From Flavobacterium quisquiliarum (lineage in GTDB: Bacteria > Bacteroidota > Bacteroidia > Flavobacteriales > Flavobacteriaceae), in the NCBI RefSeq assembly GCF_019308285.1, contig NZ_WWEM01000009.1, positions 124,001 through 188,000 on the forward strand: DNA of 64,000 nucleotides. The letters run 5' to 3'. Made by a program: the position numbers and the translations under genes. Below, one piece after another: positions 25,421 to 33,609 of this stretch. The first letter of the stretch is position 1, and each line of letters opens with the position of its first letter. The notes under the pieces were generated by a model, which searched no databases, was not told the DNA's origin, and was given only the letters and a program-made list of their open reading frames with translations.

Positions 25421-26311
25421 ATGAAAATTACAATCACAGGTTCTTTAGGGAACATCAGCAAACCATTAGCTACGGAGCTAATACACAAAGGACATTCAGT
25501 TACCATAATCACAAGTAGTCCTGAAAGAAAAGAAGAAATTGAAACACTTGGAGCAGAAACTGCTATTGGTTCCGTTGAAGATATTACTTTCTTAACTGAG
25601 ACTTTTAAAGGTTCAGAGGCCGTATATTGTATGATACCTCGTGCCAATTATTTCGACCCAAATCTTGATTTAGATGCCTTTACCCGTAAAATTGGAAATA
25701 ATTACGCCGAAGCTATCCAAAAATCGGGTGTGAAAAGAGTTGTTTTCTTAAGCAGTATTGGTGCGCATTTAAAGCAAAATTCAGGAATTATTCAGCGTTA
25801 TAATGAAATTGAATCTGTTTTAAACACACTTTCTGATGTTTCGATAACATTTATGCGCCCAACTTCATTCTATTATAATTTACTGGCTTATATTCCGATG
25901 ATTAAAAATCAGGGGATTATTGCTGCAAATTATGGAGCCGATCAATTAATTCCATGGGTTTCTCCAAATGATATTGCCGAAGCTATCGCTGAAGAATTAA
26001 CCACTCCGCTTGAAGGAAGAAAAATTCGTTATGTTGCCAGTGAAGAATTAACTGGAAATGAAACGGTCAAAATTCTTGGAGAAGTGATTGGAAAACCAGA
26101 TTTAAAATGGGTTTTAATTAGTGACCAAGAAACTTTTGATGGTTTGGTTAGTATTGGAATGCAACCAAAAATTGCACAAGGTCTTGTAGAAATGTACGCT
26201 GCACTTTATAATGGTACTTTGGGAGAGGATTATTATAAAAACAGACCTTTAGAAATGGGAAAAACAAAACTTTCAGATTATGCGAAAGAATTTGCAGCAA
26301 TCTATAATTAA
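25421..26311 (+). CDS. NmrA-like NAD(P)-binding protein (atypical SDR)
   Basis: This 296-residue Rossmann-fold protein has the dinucleotide motif in ITGSLGNISKPLATELIHKGHSVTIITSS (residues 3-31). The characteristic VKRVVFLSSIGAHL segment and IMRPTSFYYNLL support the NmrA/atypical SDR family. The catalytic Tyr-x-x-x-Lys of classical SDRs is not evident, as usual in this family. Members bind NAD(P) and act as redox sensors or reduce quinones. An AraC-type regulator gene follows 20 bases later, so the two probably form a regulated pair. Confidence 0.87.
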   Translation: MKITITGSLGNISKPLATELIHKGHSVTIITSSPERKEEIETLGAETAIGSVEDITFLTETFKGSEAVYCMIPRANYFDPNLDLDAFTRKIGNNYAEAIQKSGVKRVVFLSSIGAHLKQNSGIIQRYNEIESVLNTLSDVSITFMRPTSFYYNLLAYIPMIKNQGIIAANYGADQLIPWVSPNDIAEAIAEELTTPLEGRKIRYVASEELTGNETVKILGEVIGKPDLKWVLISDQETFDGLVSIGMQPKIAQGLVEMYAALYNGTLGEDYYKNRPLEMGKTKLSDYAKEFAAIYN

Positions 26312-26331
26312 TAATTAAGTATTTTTAGGTT

Positions 26332-27246
26332 ATGGCAAATAAACAACCACATAGAATAAAAAGCATAAGCGAATTTCATGAGTTTCGAGATTTGCCAAAA
26401 CCTGAACATCCGTTGGTAAGTGTTTACAATTTTGAACATATTAAATACCTTAATGAAGAAGAACCAAAAAGTCTAATTCTTGATTTTTATTCCATCGCAC
26501 TCAAAAGAAATGCGAATGCCAAAATGCGTTATGGTCAGCAGGAATATGACTTTAAAGAAGGCGTTTTATTATTTATTGCTCCAGGTCAGGTGTTTTCTAT
26601 TGAAGGAAATGCCGAATTACAGCATACGGGATATTCGTTACTAATTCATCCTGATTTTTTATGGAATACTCCTCTTGCACAAAAAATAAAACAATATGAA
26701 TACTTTGGATATGTTGTGCATGAAGCATTACACTTGTCTGATAAAGAAGAAAAAATGATTATTGATATCATGAAAAATATTCAGCACGAATATCAGTCTA
26801 ATATTGATAAATTTAGTCAGGACGTGATTATTGCACAAATTGATTTGCTACTCACTTATTCTGAACGTTTTTATAACAGACAATTTATAACCCGAAAAAT
26901 AAATAATCATGAAATTTTAGCTCATCTAGAAAAACTCCTCGAAGATTTTTTCAATACTAAATCCCTTACCAGAAAAGGGCTCCCAACTGTAAATTATATT
27001 GCAGAAAATTTAAATGTTTCTCCAAATTATTTAAGCGGATTATTAAAACATCTTACTGGACAAAGTACACAGCAACACATCCATAATAAATTGATTGAAA
27101 AGGCAAAAGAGAAGCTTTCCACTACAAATTTGTCTATTAGCGAAATTGCTTTCGAATTAGGTTTTGAGCATCAACAGTCCTTCAGCAAATTATTTAAGAC
27201 AAAGACAAATTCTTCTCCATTAGAATTCAGACAGTCATTTAATTAA
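26332..27246 (+). CDS. AraC-family transcriptional regulator
   Basis: This 304-residue regulator has a cupin-like sensing half (residues 40-150, with KEGVLLFIAPGQVFSIEG) and a C-terminal double helix-turn-helix (about 205-304). The latter is marked by VNYIAENLNVSPNYLSGLLKHLTGQSTQQHIHNKLIEKAKEKL and ISEIAFELGFEHQQSFSKLFKTKTNSSPLEFR. The architecture is that of activators controlling an adjacent catabolic or redox gene. It is transcribed with the NmrA-like gene just upstream, its likely target or partner. Confidence 0.93.
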   Translation: MANKQPHRIKSISEFHEFRDLPKPEHPLVSVYNFEHIKYLNEEEPKSLILDFYSIALKRNANAKMRYGQQEYDFKEGVLLFIAPGQVFSIEGNAELQHTGYSLLIHPDFLWNTPLAQKIKQYEYFGYVVHEALHLSDKEEKMIIDIMKNIQHEYQSNIDKFSQDVIIAQIDLLLTYSERFYNRQFITRKINNHEILAHLEKLLEDFFNTKSLTRKGLPTVNYIAENLNVSPNYLSGLLKHLTGQSTQQHIHNKLIEKAKEKLSTTNLSISEIAFELGFEHQQSFSKLFKTKTNSSPLEFRQSFN

Positions 27247-27283
27247 AAAAGAAACTTAGCTAAAAGTTTTCGAAAAATCTTCC

Positions 27284-27291
27284 TAAATTCG
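27284..27291 (+). promoter_or_regulatory. Possible -7 box (TAAATTCG)
   Basis: TAAATTCG, one base off TAnnTTTG, lies 21 bases before the ATG at 27313. The same octamer precedes lpdA and the YpfJ-type peptidase gene. Confidence 0.35.
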
Positions 27292-27312
27292 TTGTACTAA
27301 AAAACGAAACTT

Positions 27313-27726
27313 ATGAATCCACTTTTTAGAAACACTTTGGCAGTTCTTGCCGGTCTTGTTATTGGCAGCATTGTCAATATGAGCATTCTTTCAATAAGTG
27401 GTTCTATAATTCCTCCACCAAACGGTGTAGATGTTACAACTGCAGAAGGTTTAAAAGCAAATATGCATTTGTTTGAATCTAAACATTTTCTTTTCCCTTT
27501 TCTCGCACACGCCATTGGAACTTTTGCCGGTGCATTGACAACCGCTTTAATTGCTGTTTCAAACAAAACGAAACTGGCCTTTTTTATTGGGGCTTTCTTT
27601 TTGTTTGGAGGTATTGTAATGGTTTATACTTTGCCGTCTCCAGTTTGGTTTAGCATTATAGATTTAGTTTTCGCTTATCTTCCAACAACATATTTAGCTT
27701 CAAAAATTGCTATAAAAAAGAAATAA
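27313..27726 (+). CDS. Hypothetical four-helix membrane protein
   Basis: This 137-residue inner-membrane protein has helices near residues 8-30, 60-80, 88-106 and 111-130 and a short Lys-rich C-terminus. There is a conserved-looking extracytoplasmic loop (PPPNGVDVTTAEGLKANMHLFESKHF). Proteins with this layout are common in flavobacteria without assigned function. It is coupled to the next gene by a 2-base gap. Confidence 0.8.
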   Translation: MNPLFRNTLAVLAGLVIGSIVNMSILSISGSIIPPPNGVDVTTAEGLKANMHLFESKHFLFPFLAHAIGTFAGALTTALIAVSNKTKLAFFIGAFFLFGGIVMVYTLPSPVWFSIIDLVFAYLPTTYLASKIAIKKK

Positions 27727-27728
27727 TT

Positions 27729-27941
27729 ATGACTACTCAATCTTCTATAAAACCAGCTAAAAAATGCTACGAACATCTTGGTGGCAAACTTGGTGAATTA
27801 CTTTTGGAAAACTTTGCCGAGAAAAAATGGATTGCTAAAAAATCTGTTTCAGACAAACATTTTTATATAACCGAATTGGGAGAAAAAGAATTCACTAAAC
27901 TAGGAATAGACCTTTCAAAAATCAAATCGGAGGCCATTTAA
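27729..27941 (+). CDS. Stand-alone C-terminal domain of an ArsR-type regulator
   Basis: This 70-residue protein matches the region that follows the DNA-binding domain in some ArsR-family regulators: AKKCYEHLGGKLGELLLENFAEKKWI resembles the RxCYDHLAGxLGxxL helix, and ITELGEKEFTKLGIDL the following strand and helix. The winged-helix DNA-binding half is missing. The stretch upstream encodes a membrane protein, not a regulator, so this is not a simple frameshift. It could be a truncated remnant or a small modulator; it starts 2 bases after the membrane protein gene. Confidence 0.7.
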   Translation: MTTQSSIKPAKKCYEHLGGKLGELLLENFAEKKWIAKKSVSDKHFYITELGEKEFTKLGIDLSKIKSEAI

Positions 27942-28021
27942 TTTTATAAAATTCAATGCCTTTTCTGCAATAATTATAGCGCTGAATTTCATACCTTAGT
28001 TTGCTTTAAAATCATTGAATT

Positions 28022-28390
28022 ATGACTAAGAAAGAAATCGCTAGAAACTTCCTGAACCTTGCCGCAAAAGGTCACCCTCACGAAGGTTTTCGATTATATG
28101 TCGGAAAGAATTTCAAACATCATAACGCGCATTTCAAAGGCGATGCACAAACTTTGATGCTCGCCATGGAAGAATCGGCCAGAACAAATCCGAATAAGAT
28201 TTTTAAAATTCATCATATACTTGAAGACGAAAATTTGGTTGCAGTACATTCGCACCTAAAACAAAGTCCTGCAGATATTGGTTTTGCTGTAGTTCACATC
28301 CTAAAATTCAAAGATGATAAAATCGTTGAACTTTGGGATTTAGGACAGCCAATTCCGAAAGAAACTATTAACGAAAATGGAATGTTTTAA
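28022..28390 (+). CDS. SnoaL/NTF2-like protein
   Basis: This 122-residue cytosolic protein has an NTF2-like fold of the predicted polyketide-cyclase/ester-cyclase type. Typical are an N-terminal helix (EIARNFLNLAAKGHPHEGFRLYV), FKHHNAHFKGDAQTLMLAMEES, and the strands VAVHSHLKQ and AVVHILKFKDDKIVELWDLGQPIP. Several His residues line the expected pocket. Substrate unknown; the gene is monocistronic. Confidence 0.85.
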   Translation: MTKKEIARNFLNLAAKGHPHEGFRLYVGKNFKHHNAHFKGDAQTLMLAMEESARTNPNKIFKIHHILEDENLVAVHSHLKQSPADIGFAVVHILKFKDDKIVELWDLGQPIPKETINENGMF

Positions 28391-28399
28391 TTTATAATT

Positions 28400-28540
28400 T
28401 TAGTGATCAGTGTTCAGTTTTTTAGTGGTCAGTCAAATTAGCACTGAATAATGAAACTAAAGATTGAGACTAAAAACTTAAATACTGAACACTAAAAAAC
28501 TGAACACCGAATACTAAAAAAACTGAACACTGAACACTAA
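28400..28540. repeat. Heptad repeats in inverted arrangement before the serine hydrolase gene
   Basis: The spacer contains 7-base units of the type ACTRAAN (ACTGAAC, ACTAAAA, ACCGAAT and others) reading rightward from about 28480 to 28540. The complementary units read leftward from about 28400 to 28435 (AGTGTTCAGT, TTTTTTAGTG). The two halves can pair into a long hairpin. The array runs directly into the ATG at 28541, so the transcript leader of that gene would be highly structured. Confidence 0.75.
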
Positions 28541-29572
28541 ATGAACTTTATTCCTAAAATCTCCTTATTATTACTTTTTATTCTTTCAAGCTGTCATTCA
28601 TCAGCACAAAAAAAAGACGATTATCAAAAAAGCATTGACAGCTTAATTCAAAATGCTACCAATCCAGTTTTTAATGGCGTTGTTTTGATTTCAAAAAATG
28701 GAAAAACAGTATATTCAAAAGCTAAAGGATATTCAAATTTTGAGACTAAAAAACCTTTGACGTTGGACAGTCAATTTGAAATTATGTCACTTACCCGACA
28801 AATTACGGCAGCTTTGATTTTGAAAGAAGTTGAAAAAGGTAAAATTAATCTTCATACTCCAATAAAAAAATACCTTCCCAATTTAAAACAAACCTGGGCA
28901 GATACTATAACAATTCATCAGTTATTGAATCATTCGCATGGAATCACTGATTTACAAAAACCTTTGCTTTTTAAACCTGGAAGTGATTTTAAATATGGAA
29001 ATGAAGGCTATCCAATACTAGGTCAGATTCTTGAATCTGTATCCCAAAAAAGCTATTCAGAACTGGCTAATGATTTGTTTAAAAAGCTTAAAATGAACAA
29101 TACCTTTTGTTACTCACAAGATAAGGACAGGAATTTAGTTACTGGATATATGAATAATGGTGGTACTTTAGAAAAAGCGGAGAATAATTTAATCTCACCT
29201 TACAAAGTACCTTCTAGCGGTCTTATTTCTACTGTTAATGATCTTTTAATCTGGAATAATAACCTTCACAAAGGAAAAATTCTCAAACCCGAATCATACA
29301 AATTGATGACATCGTATACGATTAAAAATCAACATAATTTCTTTGGAAAAGAGAAAGAAGGCTATGGTTATGGTTTAAGAATTATTGAAAAAGAACCTAT
29401 AAAATATTTTGGCCATACTGGTCTTGGTAACGGATTTTCTGCTGTAAATTTGTATTTCCCCGAAAGCGACGTCAGCATGATTGTTTTAGAAAATCAGATG
29501 CCTGAAGATTCTAATTTGTTTTATGCATCAGAATTTAAAATCAAAAACATTCTTTTAAAAGTGACTTATTAA
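28541..29572 (+). CDS. Beta-lactamase/serine-hydrolase-fold lipoprotein with altered SxxK motif
   Basis: This 343-residue class C beta-lactamase-like (PF00144) protein has a lipobox with Cys18 in ILSSCHSSAQ. In place of the catalytic SxxK stands S83-L-T-R86 in FEIMSLTRQITAALI; the codon is CGA, two changes from Lys. The second motif is Y152-G-N154 in FKYGNEGYPILGQIL and the third H292-T-G294. Tyr, Asn and the HTG triad are thus intact, while the general-base lysine is replaced by arginine. This makes normal acyl-enzyme chemistry doubtful. Active homologues hydrolyse peptides, esters or beta-lactams; this one may be a binding protein. The start codon abuts the heptad repeats. Confidence 0.85.
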   Translation: MNFIPKISLLLLFILSSCHSSAQKKDDYQKSIDSLIQNATNPVFNGVVLISKNGKTVYSKAKGYSNFETKKPLTLDSQFEIMSLTRQITAALILKEVEKGKINLHTPIKKYLPNLKQTWADTITIHQLLNHSHGITDLQKPLLFKPGSDFKYGNEGYPILGQILESVSQKSYSELANDLFKKLKMNNTFCYSQDKDRNLVTGYMNNGGTLEKAENNLISPYKVPSSGLISTVNDLLIWNNNLHKGKILKPESYKLMTSYTIKNQHNFFGKEKEGYGYGLRIIEKEPIKYFGHTGLGNGFSAVNLYFPESDVSMIVLENQMPEDSNLFYASEFKIKNILLKVTY

Positions 29573-29590
29573 ATAAAAAATAAACGCAAA

Positions 29591-30013
29591 ATGGCTGTCA
29601 ATAAAACTACTGAAACTACAAACAGCGTTACAGATTTTATTAATGCTGTCGAAAACGAAGTCAAAAGAAACGATGCTTTTGAGCTTCTTAAAATTATACA
29701 GGAAATAACTGGTTTTGAGCCCAAAATGTGGGGACCAAGCATCATTGGTTTCGGAAGTTATCATTACAAATATGACAGCGGACATGAGGGCGACGCGCCT
29801 TTAGCAGGTTTTTCGCCAAGAAAAACAGCAATGACAGTTTATTTTTATCTGCCTGAAAAAGAAAGAGAAGAACTTTTACCAAAACTAGGAAAACATACTT
29901 CCTCTAAAGCTTGTATTTACATTAAAAAATTAGCTGATATCGATATGGAGATCTTAAAAAAGATAATTTTACTTTCGGTTGACTGCACTCAAAAATTATA
30001 TCCCTCCAAATAA
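29591..30013 (+). CDS. DUF1801-family protein (copy 2)
   Basis: This 140-residue cytosolic protein of the YdhG type has ITGFEPKMWGPSIIGFGSYHYKY and the GFSPRKTAMTVYFYLP strand, typical of the DUF1801 variant common in flavobacteria. The N-terminal helix is TTETTNSVTDFINAVENEVKRNDAFELLKII. It follows the serine-hydrolase gene by 18 bases, and the MBL hydrolase starts directly after its stop codon, so the three may be one transcription unit. Function unknown. Confidence 0.85.
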   Translation: MAVNKTTETTNSVTDFINAVENEVKRNDAFELLKIIQEITGFEPKMWGPSIIGFGSYHYKYDSGHEGDAPLAGFSPRKTAMTVYFYLPEKEREELLPKLGKHTSSKACIYIKKLADIDMEILKKIILLSVDCTQKLYPSK

Positions 30014-31117
30014 ATGATTACATTTTTAATTCTATTAGCGCTAATAGCACTTGCCCTTTACCGATTTTTGGAACATCCAAAATTTGGAAAAGCCCCTTCT
30101 GGCGAAAGACTGAATTTAATTCAGAAATCGCCTCAATATAAAAACGGAAAATTCGAAAATCAGAGTTTTACTCCCGATCTTGCTGAAGGCGCAAGTATGG
30201 CTGGAGTTTTACTTGAATTTTTCTTCAAAAAAGTAGATCGAAAAATTCCATCCGATTTAATTCCGTCCATAAAAACCAATTTACATGAACTTCCAATTGA
30301 TGAAGATGTTTTGGTTTGGTTTGGGCATTCATCATATTTTATTCAGCTGGCAGGAAAACGTTTTCTGATTGATCCTGTTTTTAGCGGAAATGCCTCTCCT
30401 ATTCCAGGCACTACAAAATCATTCAAAGGAAGTGACATTTACACTGTTGATGATCTTCCGGAAATTGATTATTTATTGATTACACACGATCATTATGATC
30501 ATCTAGATTACGATACGATTCTGAAATTAAAACCTAAAACAAAAAAAATAATCACAGCTCTTGGAGTTGGTTCACATTTTGAGTTCTGGGGATTTCCATC
30601 TGAAAATATTATGGAAAAAGATTGGTTTTCTACAATCGAATTAGATGAGAATCTAACACTTTATACAGCACCATCTAGACATTTCTCTGGTAGAAGTTTC
30701 AAAAGATGCAACACGCTTTGGACATCTTTCATTTTAGAAACTAAAGATTTTAAAATGTATCTGGGCGGAGACAGCGGTTATGATAAACATTTTGCAGAAA
30801 TAGGCGAAAAATATGGTCCGTTTGATGTTGCTTTATTGGACAATGGTCAATACAACGAAAAATGGAAATATATTCACAATATGCCAGAAGACGTTATAAA
30901 AGCCATGAAAGACCTAAAATCAAAGAGAGTATTTCCAGTTCATTCGTCTAAATTTGCCCTTTCCCTTCATTCCTGGGATGCGCCTTTAATCAAAGTAACC
31001 GAACTGAATAGTTTAAGCGAAAATCCTGTTCCGTTAATAACTCCAATGATTGGCGAAAAAGTAGAGCTTAAAAACGAAAAACAGGAATTTAAACAATGGT
31101 GGAAAGGAGTTCATTAA
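30014..31117 (+). CDS. MBL-fold metallo-hydrolase, membrane-anchored (UlaG/NAPE-PLD-like)
   Basis: This 367-residue protein has one N-terminal hydrophobic helix (residues 2-18), probably a membrane anchor. The metallo-beta-lactamase domain carries VLVWFGHSSYFIQL, the metal motif H158-D-H160-Y-D162-H163, and the later YLGGDSGYD and FPVHSSKFALS ligands. The arrangement matches the branch that includes UlaG and phosphodiesterases of the NAPE-PLD type, so a phospholipid- or lactone-like substrate is plausible. Its ATG follows the stop of the DUF1801 gene without a gap. Confidence 0.88.
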   Translation: MITFLILLALIALALYRFLEHPKFGKAPSGERLNLIQKSPQYKNGKFENQSFTPDLAEGASMAGVLLEFFFKKVDRKIPSDLIPSIKTNLHELPIDEDVLVWFGHSSYFIQLAGKRFLIDPVFSGNASPIPGTTKSFKGSDIYTVDDLPEIDYLLITHDHYDHLDYDTILKLKPKTKKIITALGVGSHFEFWGFPSENIMEKDWFSTIELDENLTLYTAPSRHFSGRSFKRCNTLWTSFILETKDFKMYLGGDSGYDKHFAEIGEKYGPFDVALLDNGQYNEKWKYIHNMPEDVIKAMKDLKSKRVFPVHSSKFALSLHSWDAPLIKVTELNSLSENPVPLITPMIGEKVELKNEKQEFKQWWKGVH

Positions 31118-31173
31118 TTTTGAATGGTATATTGTGAAATGCAACTTGAAACTTCAAACAAAGAAACCTAAAA

Positions 31174-32298
31174 ATGAACCTAAAAAACCTCATACTAACC
31201 ATAACCTTTCTTTTAAGCTGTAATCTATTTTCCCAGAACACTTACGTCTTTTTAGGATCATACAATCGTGATAAATCGGCAGAAGCGATTCAGGTATATC
31301 AATTGGATACTTTAAACGGAAAATTGACGAAATTTACTTCCGTTAACAATGTTATCAATCCTTCTTATTTAACGGTTTCACCAAACGGAAAATACGTTTA
31401 TGCCTGCACTGACACCAAAACACCAAATGCAGGAAGTATAAGCAGTTTTGAATTTAATACTGAAAATAAAAGTCTGACATTTTTAAACAGTCAGCAAAGT
31501 GGCGGCGAAAACCCTGTTTACGTTTCAGTTCATAAAAGCGGAAAATGGATTACCAATGCGAATTATACAGAAGGAAGTGTTTCTGTTTTTCCTATTTTAG
31601 AAAATGGCAAAATTGACTCGATTGCGCAGAATTTTCAATATATGGATGGAAGTACTCATAAAGAAAGACAAACCAGATCACACGTTCATTCGGCTGTATT
31701 TTCTCCTCAGTATGATTATTTATTTTTGCCCGATTTAGGAGCCGATAAAATTCGCTGTTATGCTTTTGATGAAAATCAGAAAAAGCCTTTAGTGGAAACG
31801 AAAAATCCATTCACAAAAACCGATTTAGAAGCTGGTCCCAGACATTTTACTTTTCATCCAAATCAAAAATATGGATATTGTATTGAAGAAATGGCTGGGC
31901 AAATCAGTGTTTACAAATATGAAAATGGTGTTTTGAATAAAATCCAGCGTATTGCGACACATCCAGATAAAATAAAAGAAGGTTTTGAAAGTTCTGATGT
32001 TCATATTTCACCAGACGGAAAATTTCTTTATGCCACAAATCGAGGAAAAGAAAACAACATTACCATTTTTTCTATCGACGAAAACGGATTATTGAAAAAC
32101 ATTGGTTATCAATCTACTTTAGGAAAACATCCGCGAGTTTTTGCTATTGACGAAAGTGGAAATTTTTTAGTTGCATCAAATGTTCAAACAGGAAATGTAA
32201 TTGTTTTTAAAAGAGACCCAAAAACGGGATTATTGAAGAAAACTGGAAAAGAAATTAAGATGCAAGATGTTTCTTGTGTGCAAATTAAAAGGATTTAA
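31174..32298 (+). CDS. Exported lactonase-family beta-propeller (6-phosphogluconolactonase-like)
   Basis: This 374-residue protein has a signal peptide (MNLKNLILTITFLLSCNLFSQ) and a seven-bladed propeller of the PF10282 type. It contains repeated SPNGKYVYA, NPVYVSVHKSGKWI, HVHSAVFSPQYDYLFLPDLGADKI and GPRHFTFHPNQKYGY segments. Cytosolic Pgl of this family hydrolyses 6-phosphogluconolactone; the export signal means this one acts on an extracytoplasmic lactone or serves another role. It stands alone. Confidence 0.88.
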   Translation: MNLKNLILTITFLLSCNLFSQNTYVFLGSYNRDKSAEAIQVYQLDTLNGKLTKFTSVNNVINPSYLTVSPNGKYVYACTDTKTPNAGSISSFEFNTENKSLTFLNSQQSGGENPVYVSVHKSGKWITNANYTEGSVSVFPILENGKIDSIAQNFQYMDGSTHKERQTRSHVHSAVFSPQYDYLFLPDLGADKIRCYAFDENQKKPLVETKNPFTKTDLEAGPRHFTFHPNQKYGYCIEEMAGQISVYKYENGVLNKIQRIATHPDKIKEGFESSDVHISPDGKFLYATNRGKENNITIFSIDENGLLKNIGYQSTLGKHPRVFAIDESGNFLVASNVQTGNVIVFKRDPKTGLLKKTGKEIKMQDVSCVQIKRI

Positions 32299-32348
32299 TT
32301 TTTTCATTCTGACAAACTAACCAAAAAGAAACCACAAAAACTATAAAA

Positions 32349-32873
32349 ATGACAACATCCAATTTCAATTTACAGCCTGATATTTTAGAAAATGAAATCA
32401 CAAAATTAATTCCGTTAGAAGAAAAACATTTTGAGGAATTGTTCAAAGTTGCCTCAGATCCCTTAATTTGGGAACAACATCCTTCAAAGGACAGATATCA
32501 TAGAGAAGGTTTTACTGCTTTTTTTGAAATGGCAATAAATTCAAAAGGTTCATTTTTAATTCTTGATAAACAAACAAACGAAATAATAGGCACAACTCGT
32601 TTTTATGAGTACAATCCCGAAAAATCTAGTGTTGCAATTGGATATACTTTTTTGGCTCGAAAATTTTGGGGTGGTCCTTACAATAAATCAAATAAAAAGC
32701 TTTTGATTGATTATGCCTTTCAGCATGTTGATTCCATATTTTTTCATGTGGGAGCCGAAAACTTCCGTTCTCAAAAAGCAGTCCTAAAACTTGGAGCTGA
32801 AAAGGTAAGAGACATGATTCTAACAGCAAATGGAATTGATATGCCTTATTTTGAATATGAATTAAAAAAGTAA
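32349..32873 (+). CDS. GNAT-family N-acetyltransferase
   Basis: This 174-residue GNAT protein is of the RimJ/RimL-like type (Acetyltransf_3). It has a start with ITKLIPLEEKHFEELFKVASDPLIWEQHP, the central IIGTTRFYEYNPEKSSVAIGYTFLARKFWG, and AENFRSQKAVLKLGAEKVR, where the acetyl-CoA-binding helix lies. The substrate may be a protein N-terminus, an amine or a small molecule. Monocistronic. Confidence 0.88.
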   Translation: MTTSNFNLQPDILENEITKLIPLEEKHFEELFKVASDPLIWEQHPSKDRYHREGFTAFFEMAINSKGSFLILDKQTNEIIGTTRFYEYNPEKSSVAIGYTFLARKFWGGPYNKSNKKLLIDYAFQHVDSIFFHVGAENFRSQKAVLKLGAEKVRDMILTANGIDMPYFEYELKK

Positions 32874-32877
32874 TAGG

Positions 32878-32918
32878 TTAAAGGTTATATGTTAGGAATT
32901 TGTACCATTAACCTTTAA
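32878..32918. repeat. Small inverted repeat TTAAAGGTTA/TAACCTTTAA
   Basis: A perfect 10-bp inverted repeat lies at 32878-32887 and 32909-32918 between the GNAT and LOG genes. The same word (CTTTAACC, AACCTTTAACC) occurs in the spacer before lpdA near 11900, so it belongs to the same class of phrase-like repeats. Confidence 0.6.
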
Positions 32919-32939
32919 TTCATAATAAATAACAAAAAA

Positions 32940-33521
32940 ATGAAAAGAATTACAGTATTCTGTGCCTCTAGTTTTGGTACAGAAAAAATATATGAAGAAC
33001 AAGCAATTGCTTTAGGGAAAACACTTGCAGAACAAAATATTGAATTAGTTTACGGAGGTGCCAATGTTGGCTTGATGGGTGCTGTTGCAGATGGCGCATT
33101 GAATGCTGGCGGAAAAGTAATTGGTGTGCTGCCTAACTTTTTGAGATCAAAAGAAATCGCACATCAAGGTTTAACTGAATTGATTTTGGTAGAAAGCATG
33201 CATGAAAGAAAAACCAAAATGAATGATTTGTGCGACGGTGTAATTGCGTTGCCTGGAGGTTTTGGAACTCTTGAAGAGCTTTTCGAAATGCTGACATGGG
33301 CACAATTGGGACTTCATAAAAAACCGATAGCAATTTTAAATGTAGATGGCTATTATGACTCGCTTATAGAATTACTAAAAACTATGACCACTAAAGGTTT
33401 ACTCAAAGAAACTAACAGAGAAATGCTTTTGATAAGCGATAACATCGATGATTTGTTACTTAAAATGAGAAATTATACGCCACCCACAGTTGGCAAATGG
33501 ATTGAAAAAGATAAGGTTTAA
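32940..33521 (+). CDS. LOG-family cytokinin riboside 5'-monophosphate phosphoribohydrolase
   Basis: This 193-residue Rossmann-like protein of the TIGR00730/LOG family cleaves nucleoside 5'-monophosphates into base and ribose 5-phosphate. Motifs are ELVYGGANVGLMGAVADGAL, the MHERKTKM segment with Arg90 and Lys91, and PGGFGTLEE at residues 105-113, the substrate-binding signature. Full length and all motifs are intact. In a Bacteroidota cell it is more likely a nucleotide salvage or stress enzyme than a hormone producer. Confidence 0.93.
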   Translation: MKRITVFCASSFGTEKIYEEQAIALGKTLAEQNIELVYGGANVGLMGAVADGALNAGGKVIGVLPNFLRSKEIAHQGLTELILVESMHERKTKMNDLCDGVIALPGGFGTLEELFEMLTWAQLGLHKKPIAILNVDGYYDSLIELLKTMTTKGLLKETNREMLLISDNIDDLLLKMRNYTPPTVGKWIEKDKV

Positions 33522-33558
33522 AAAAGTTTTTTTGAGATTATTTAAATGAAATTTCTTA

Positions 33559-33566
33559 TATATTTG
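33559..33566 (+). promoter_or_regulatory. -7 box of the outer-membrane protein gene
   Basis: TATATTTG matches TAnnTTTG and is followed by CCCGCG. A TTG at 33532-33534 is 24 bases upstream, slightly long for the -33 element. The ATG is 43 bases downstream. Confidence 0.55.
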
Positions 33567-33609
33567 CCCGCGAATAACATTTAAAAACAAAATTTCAAAT
33601 TAACCAAAA

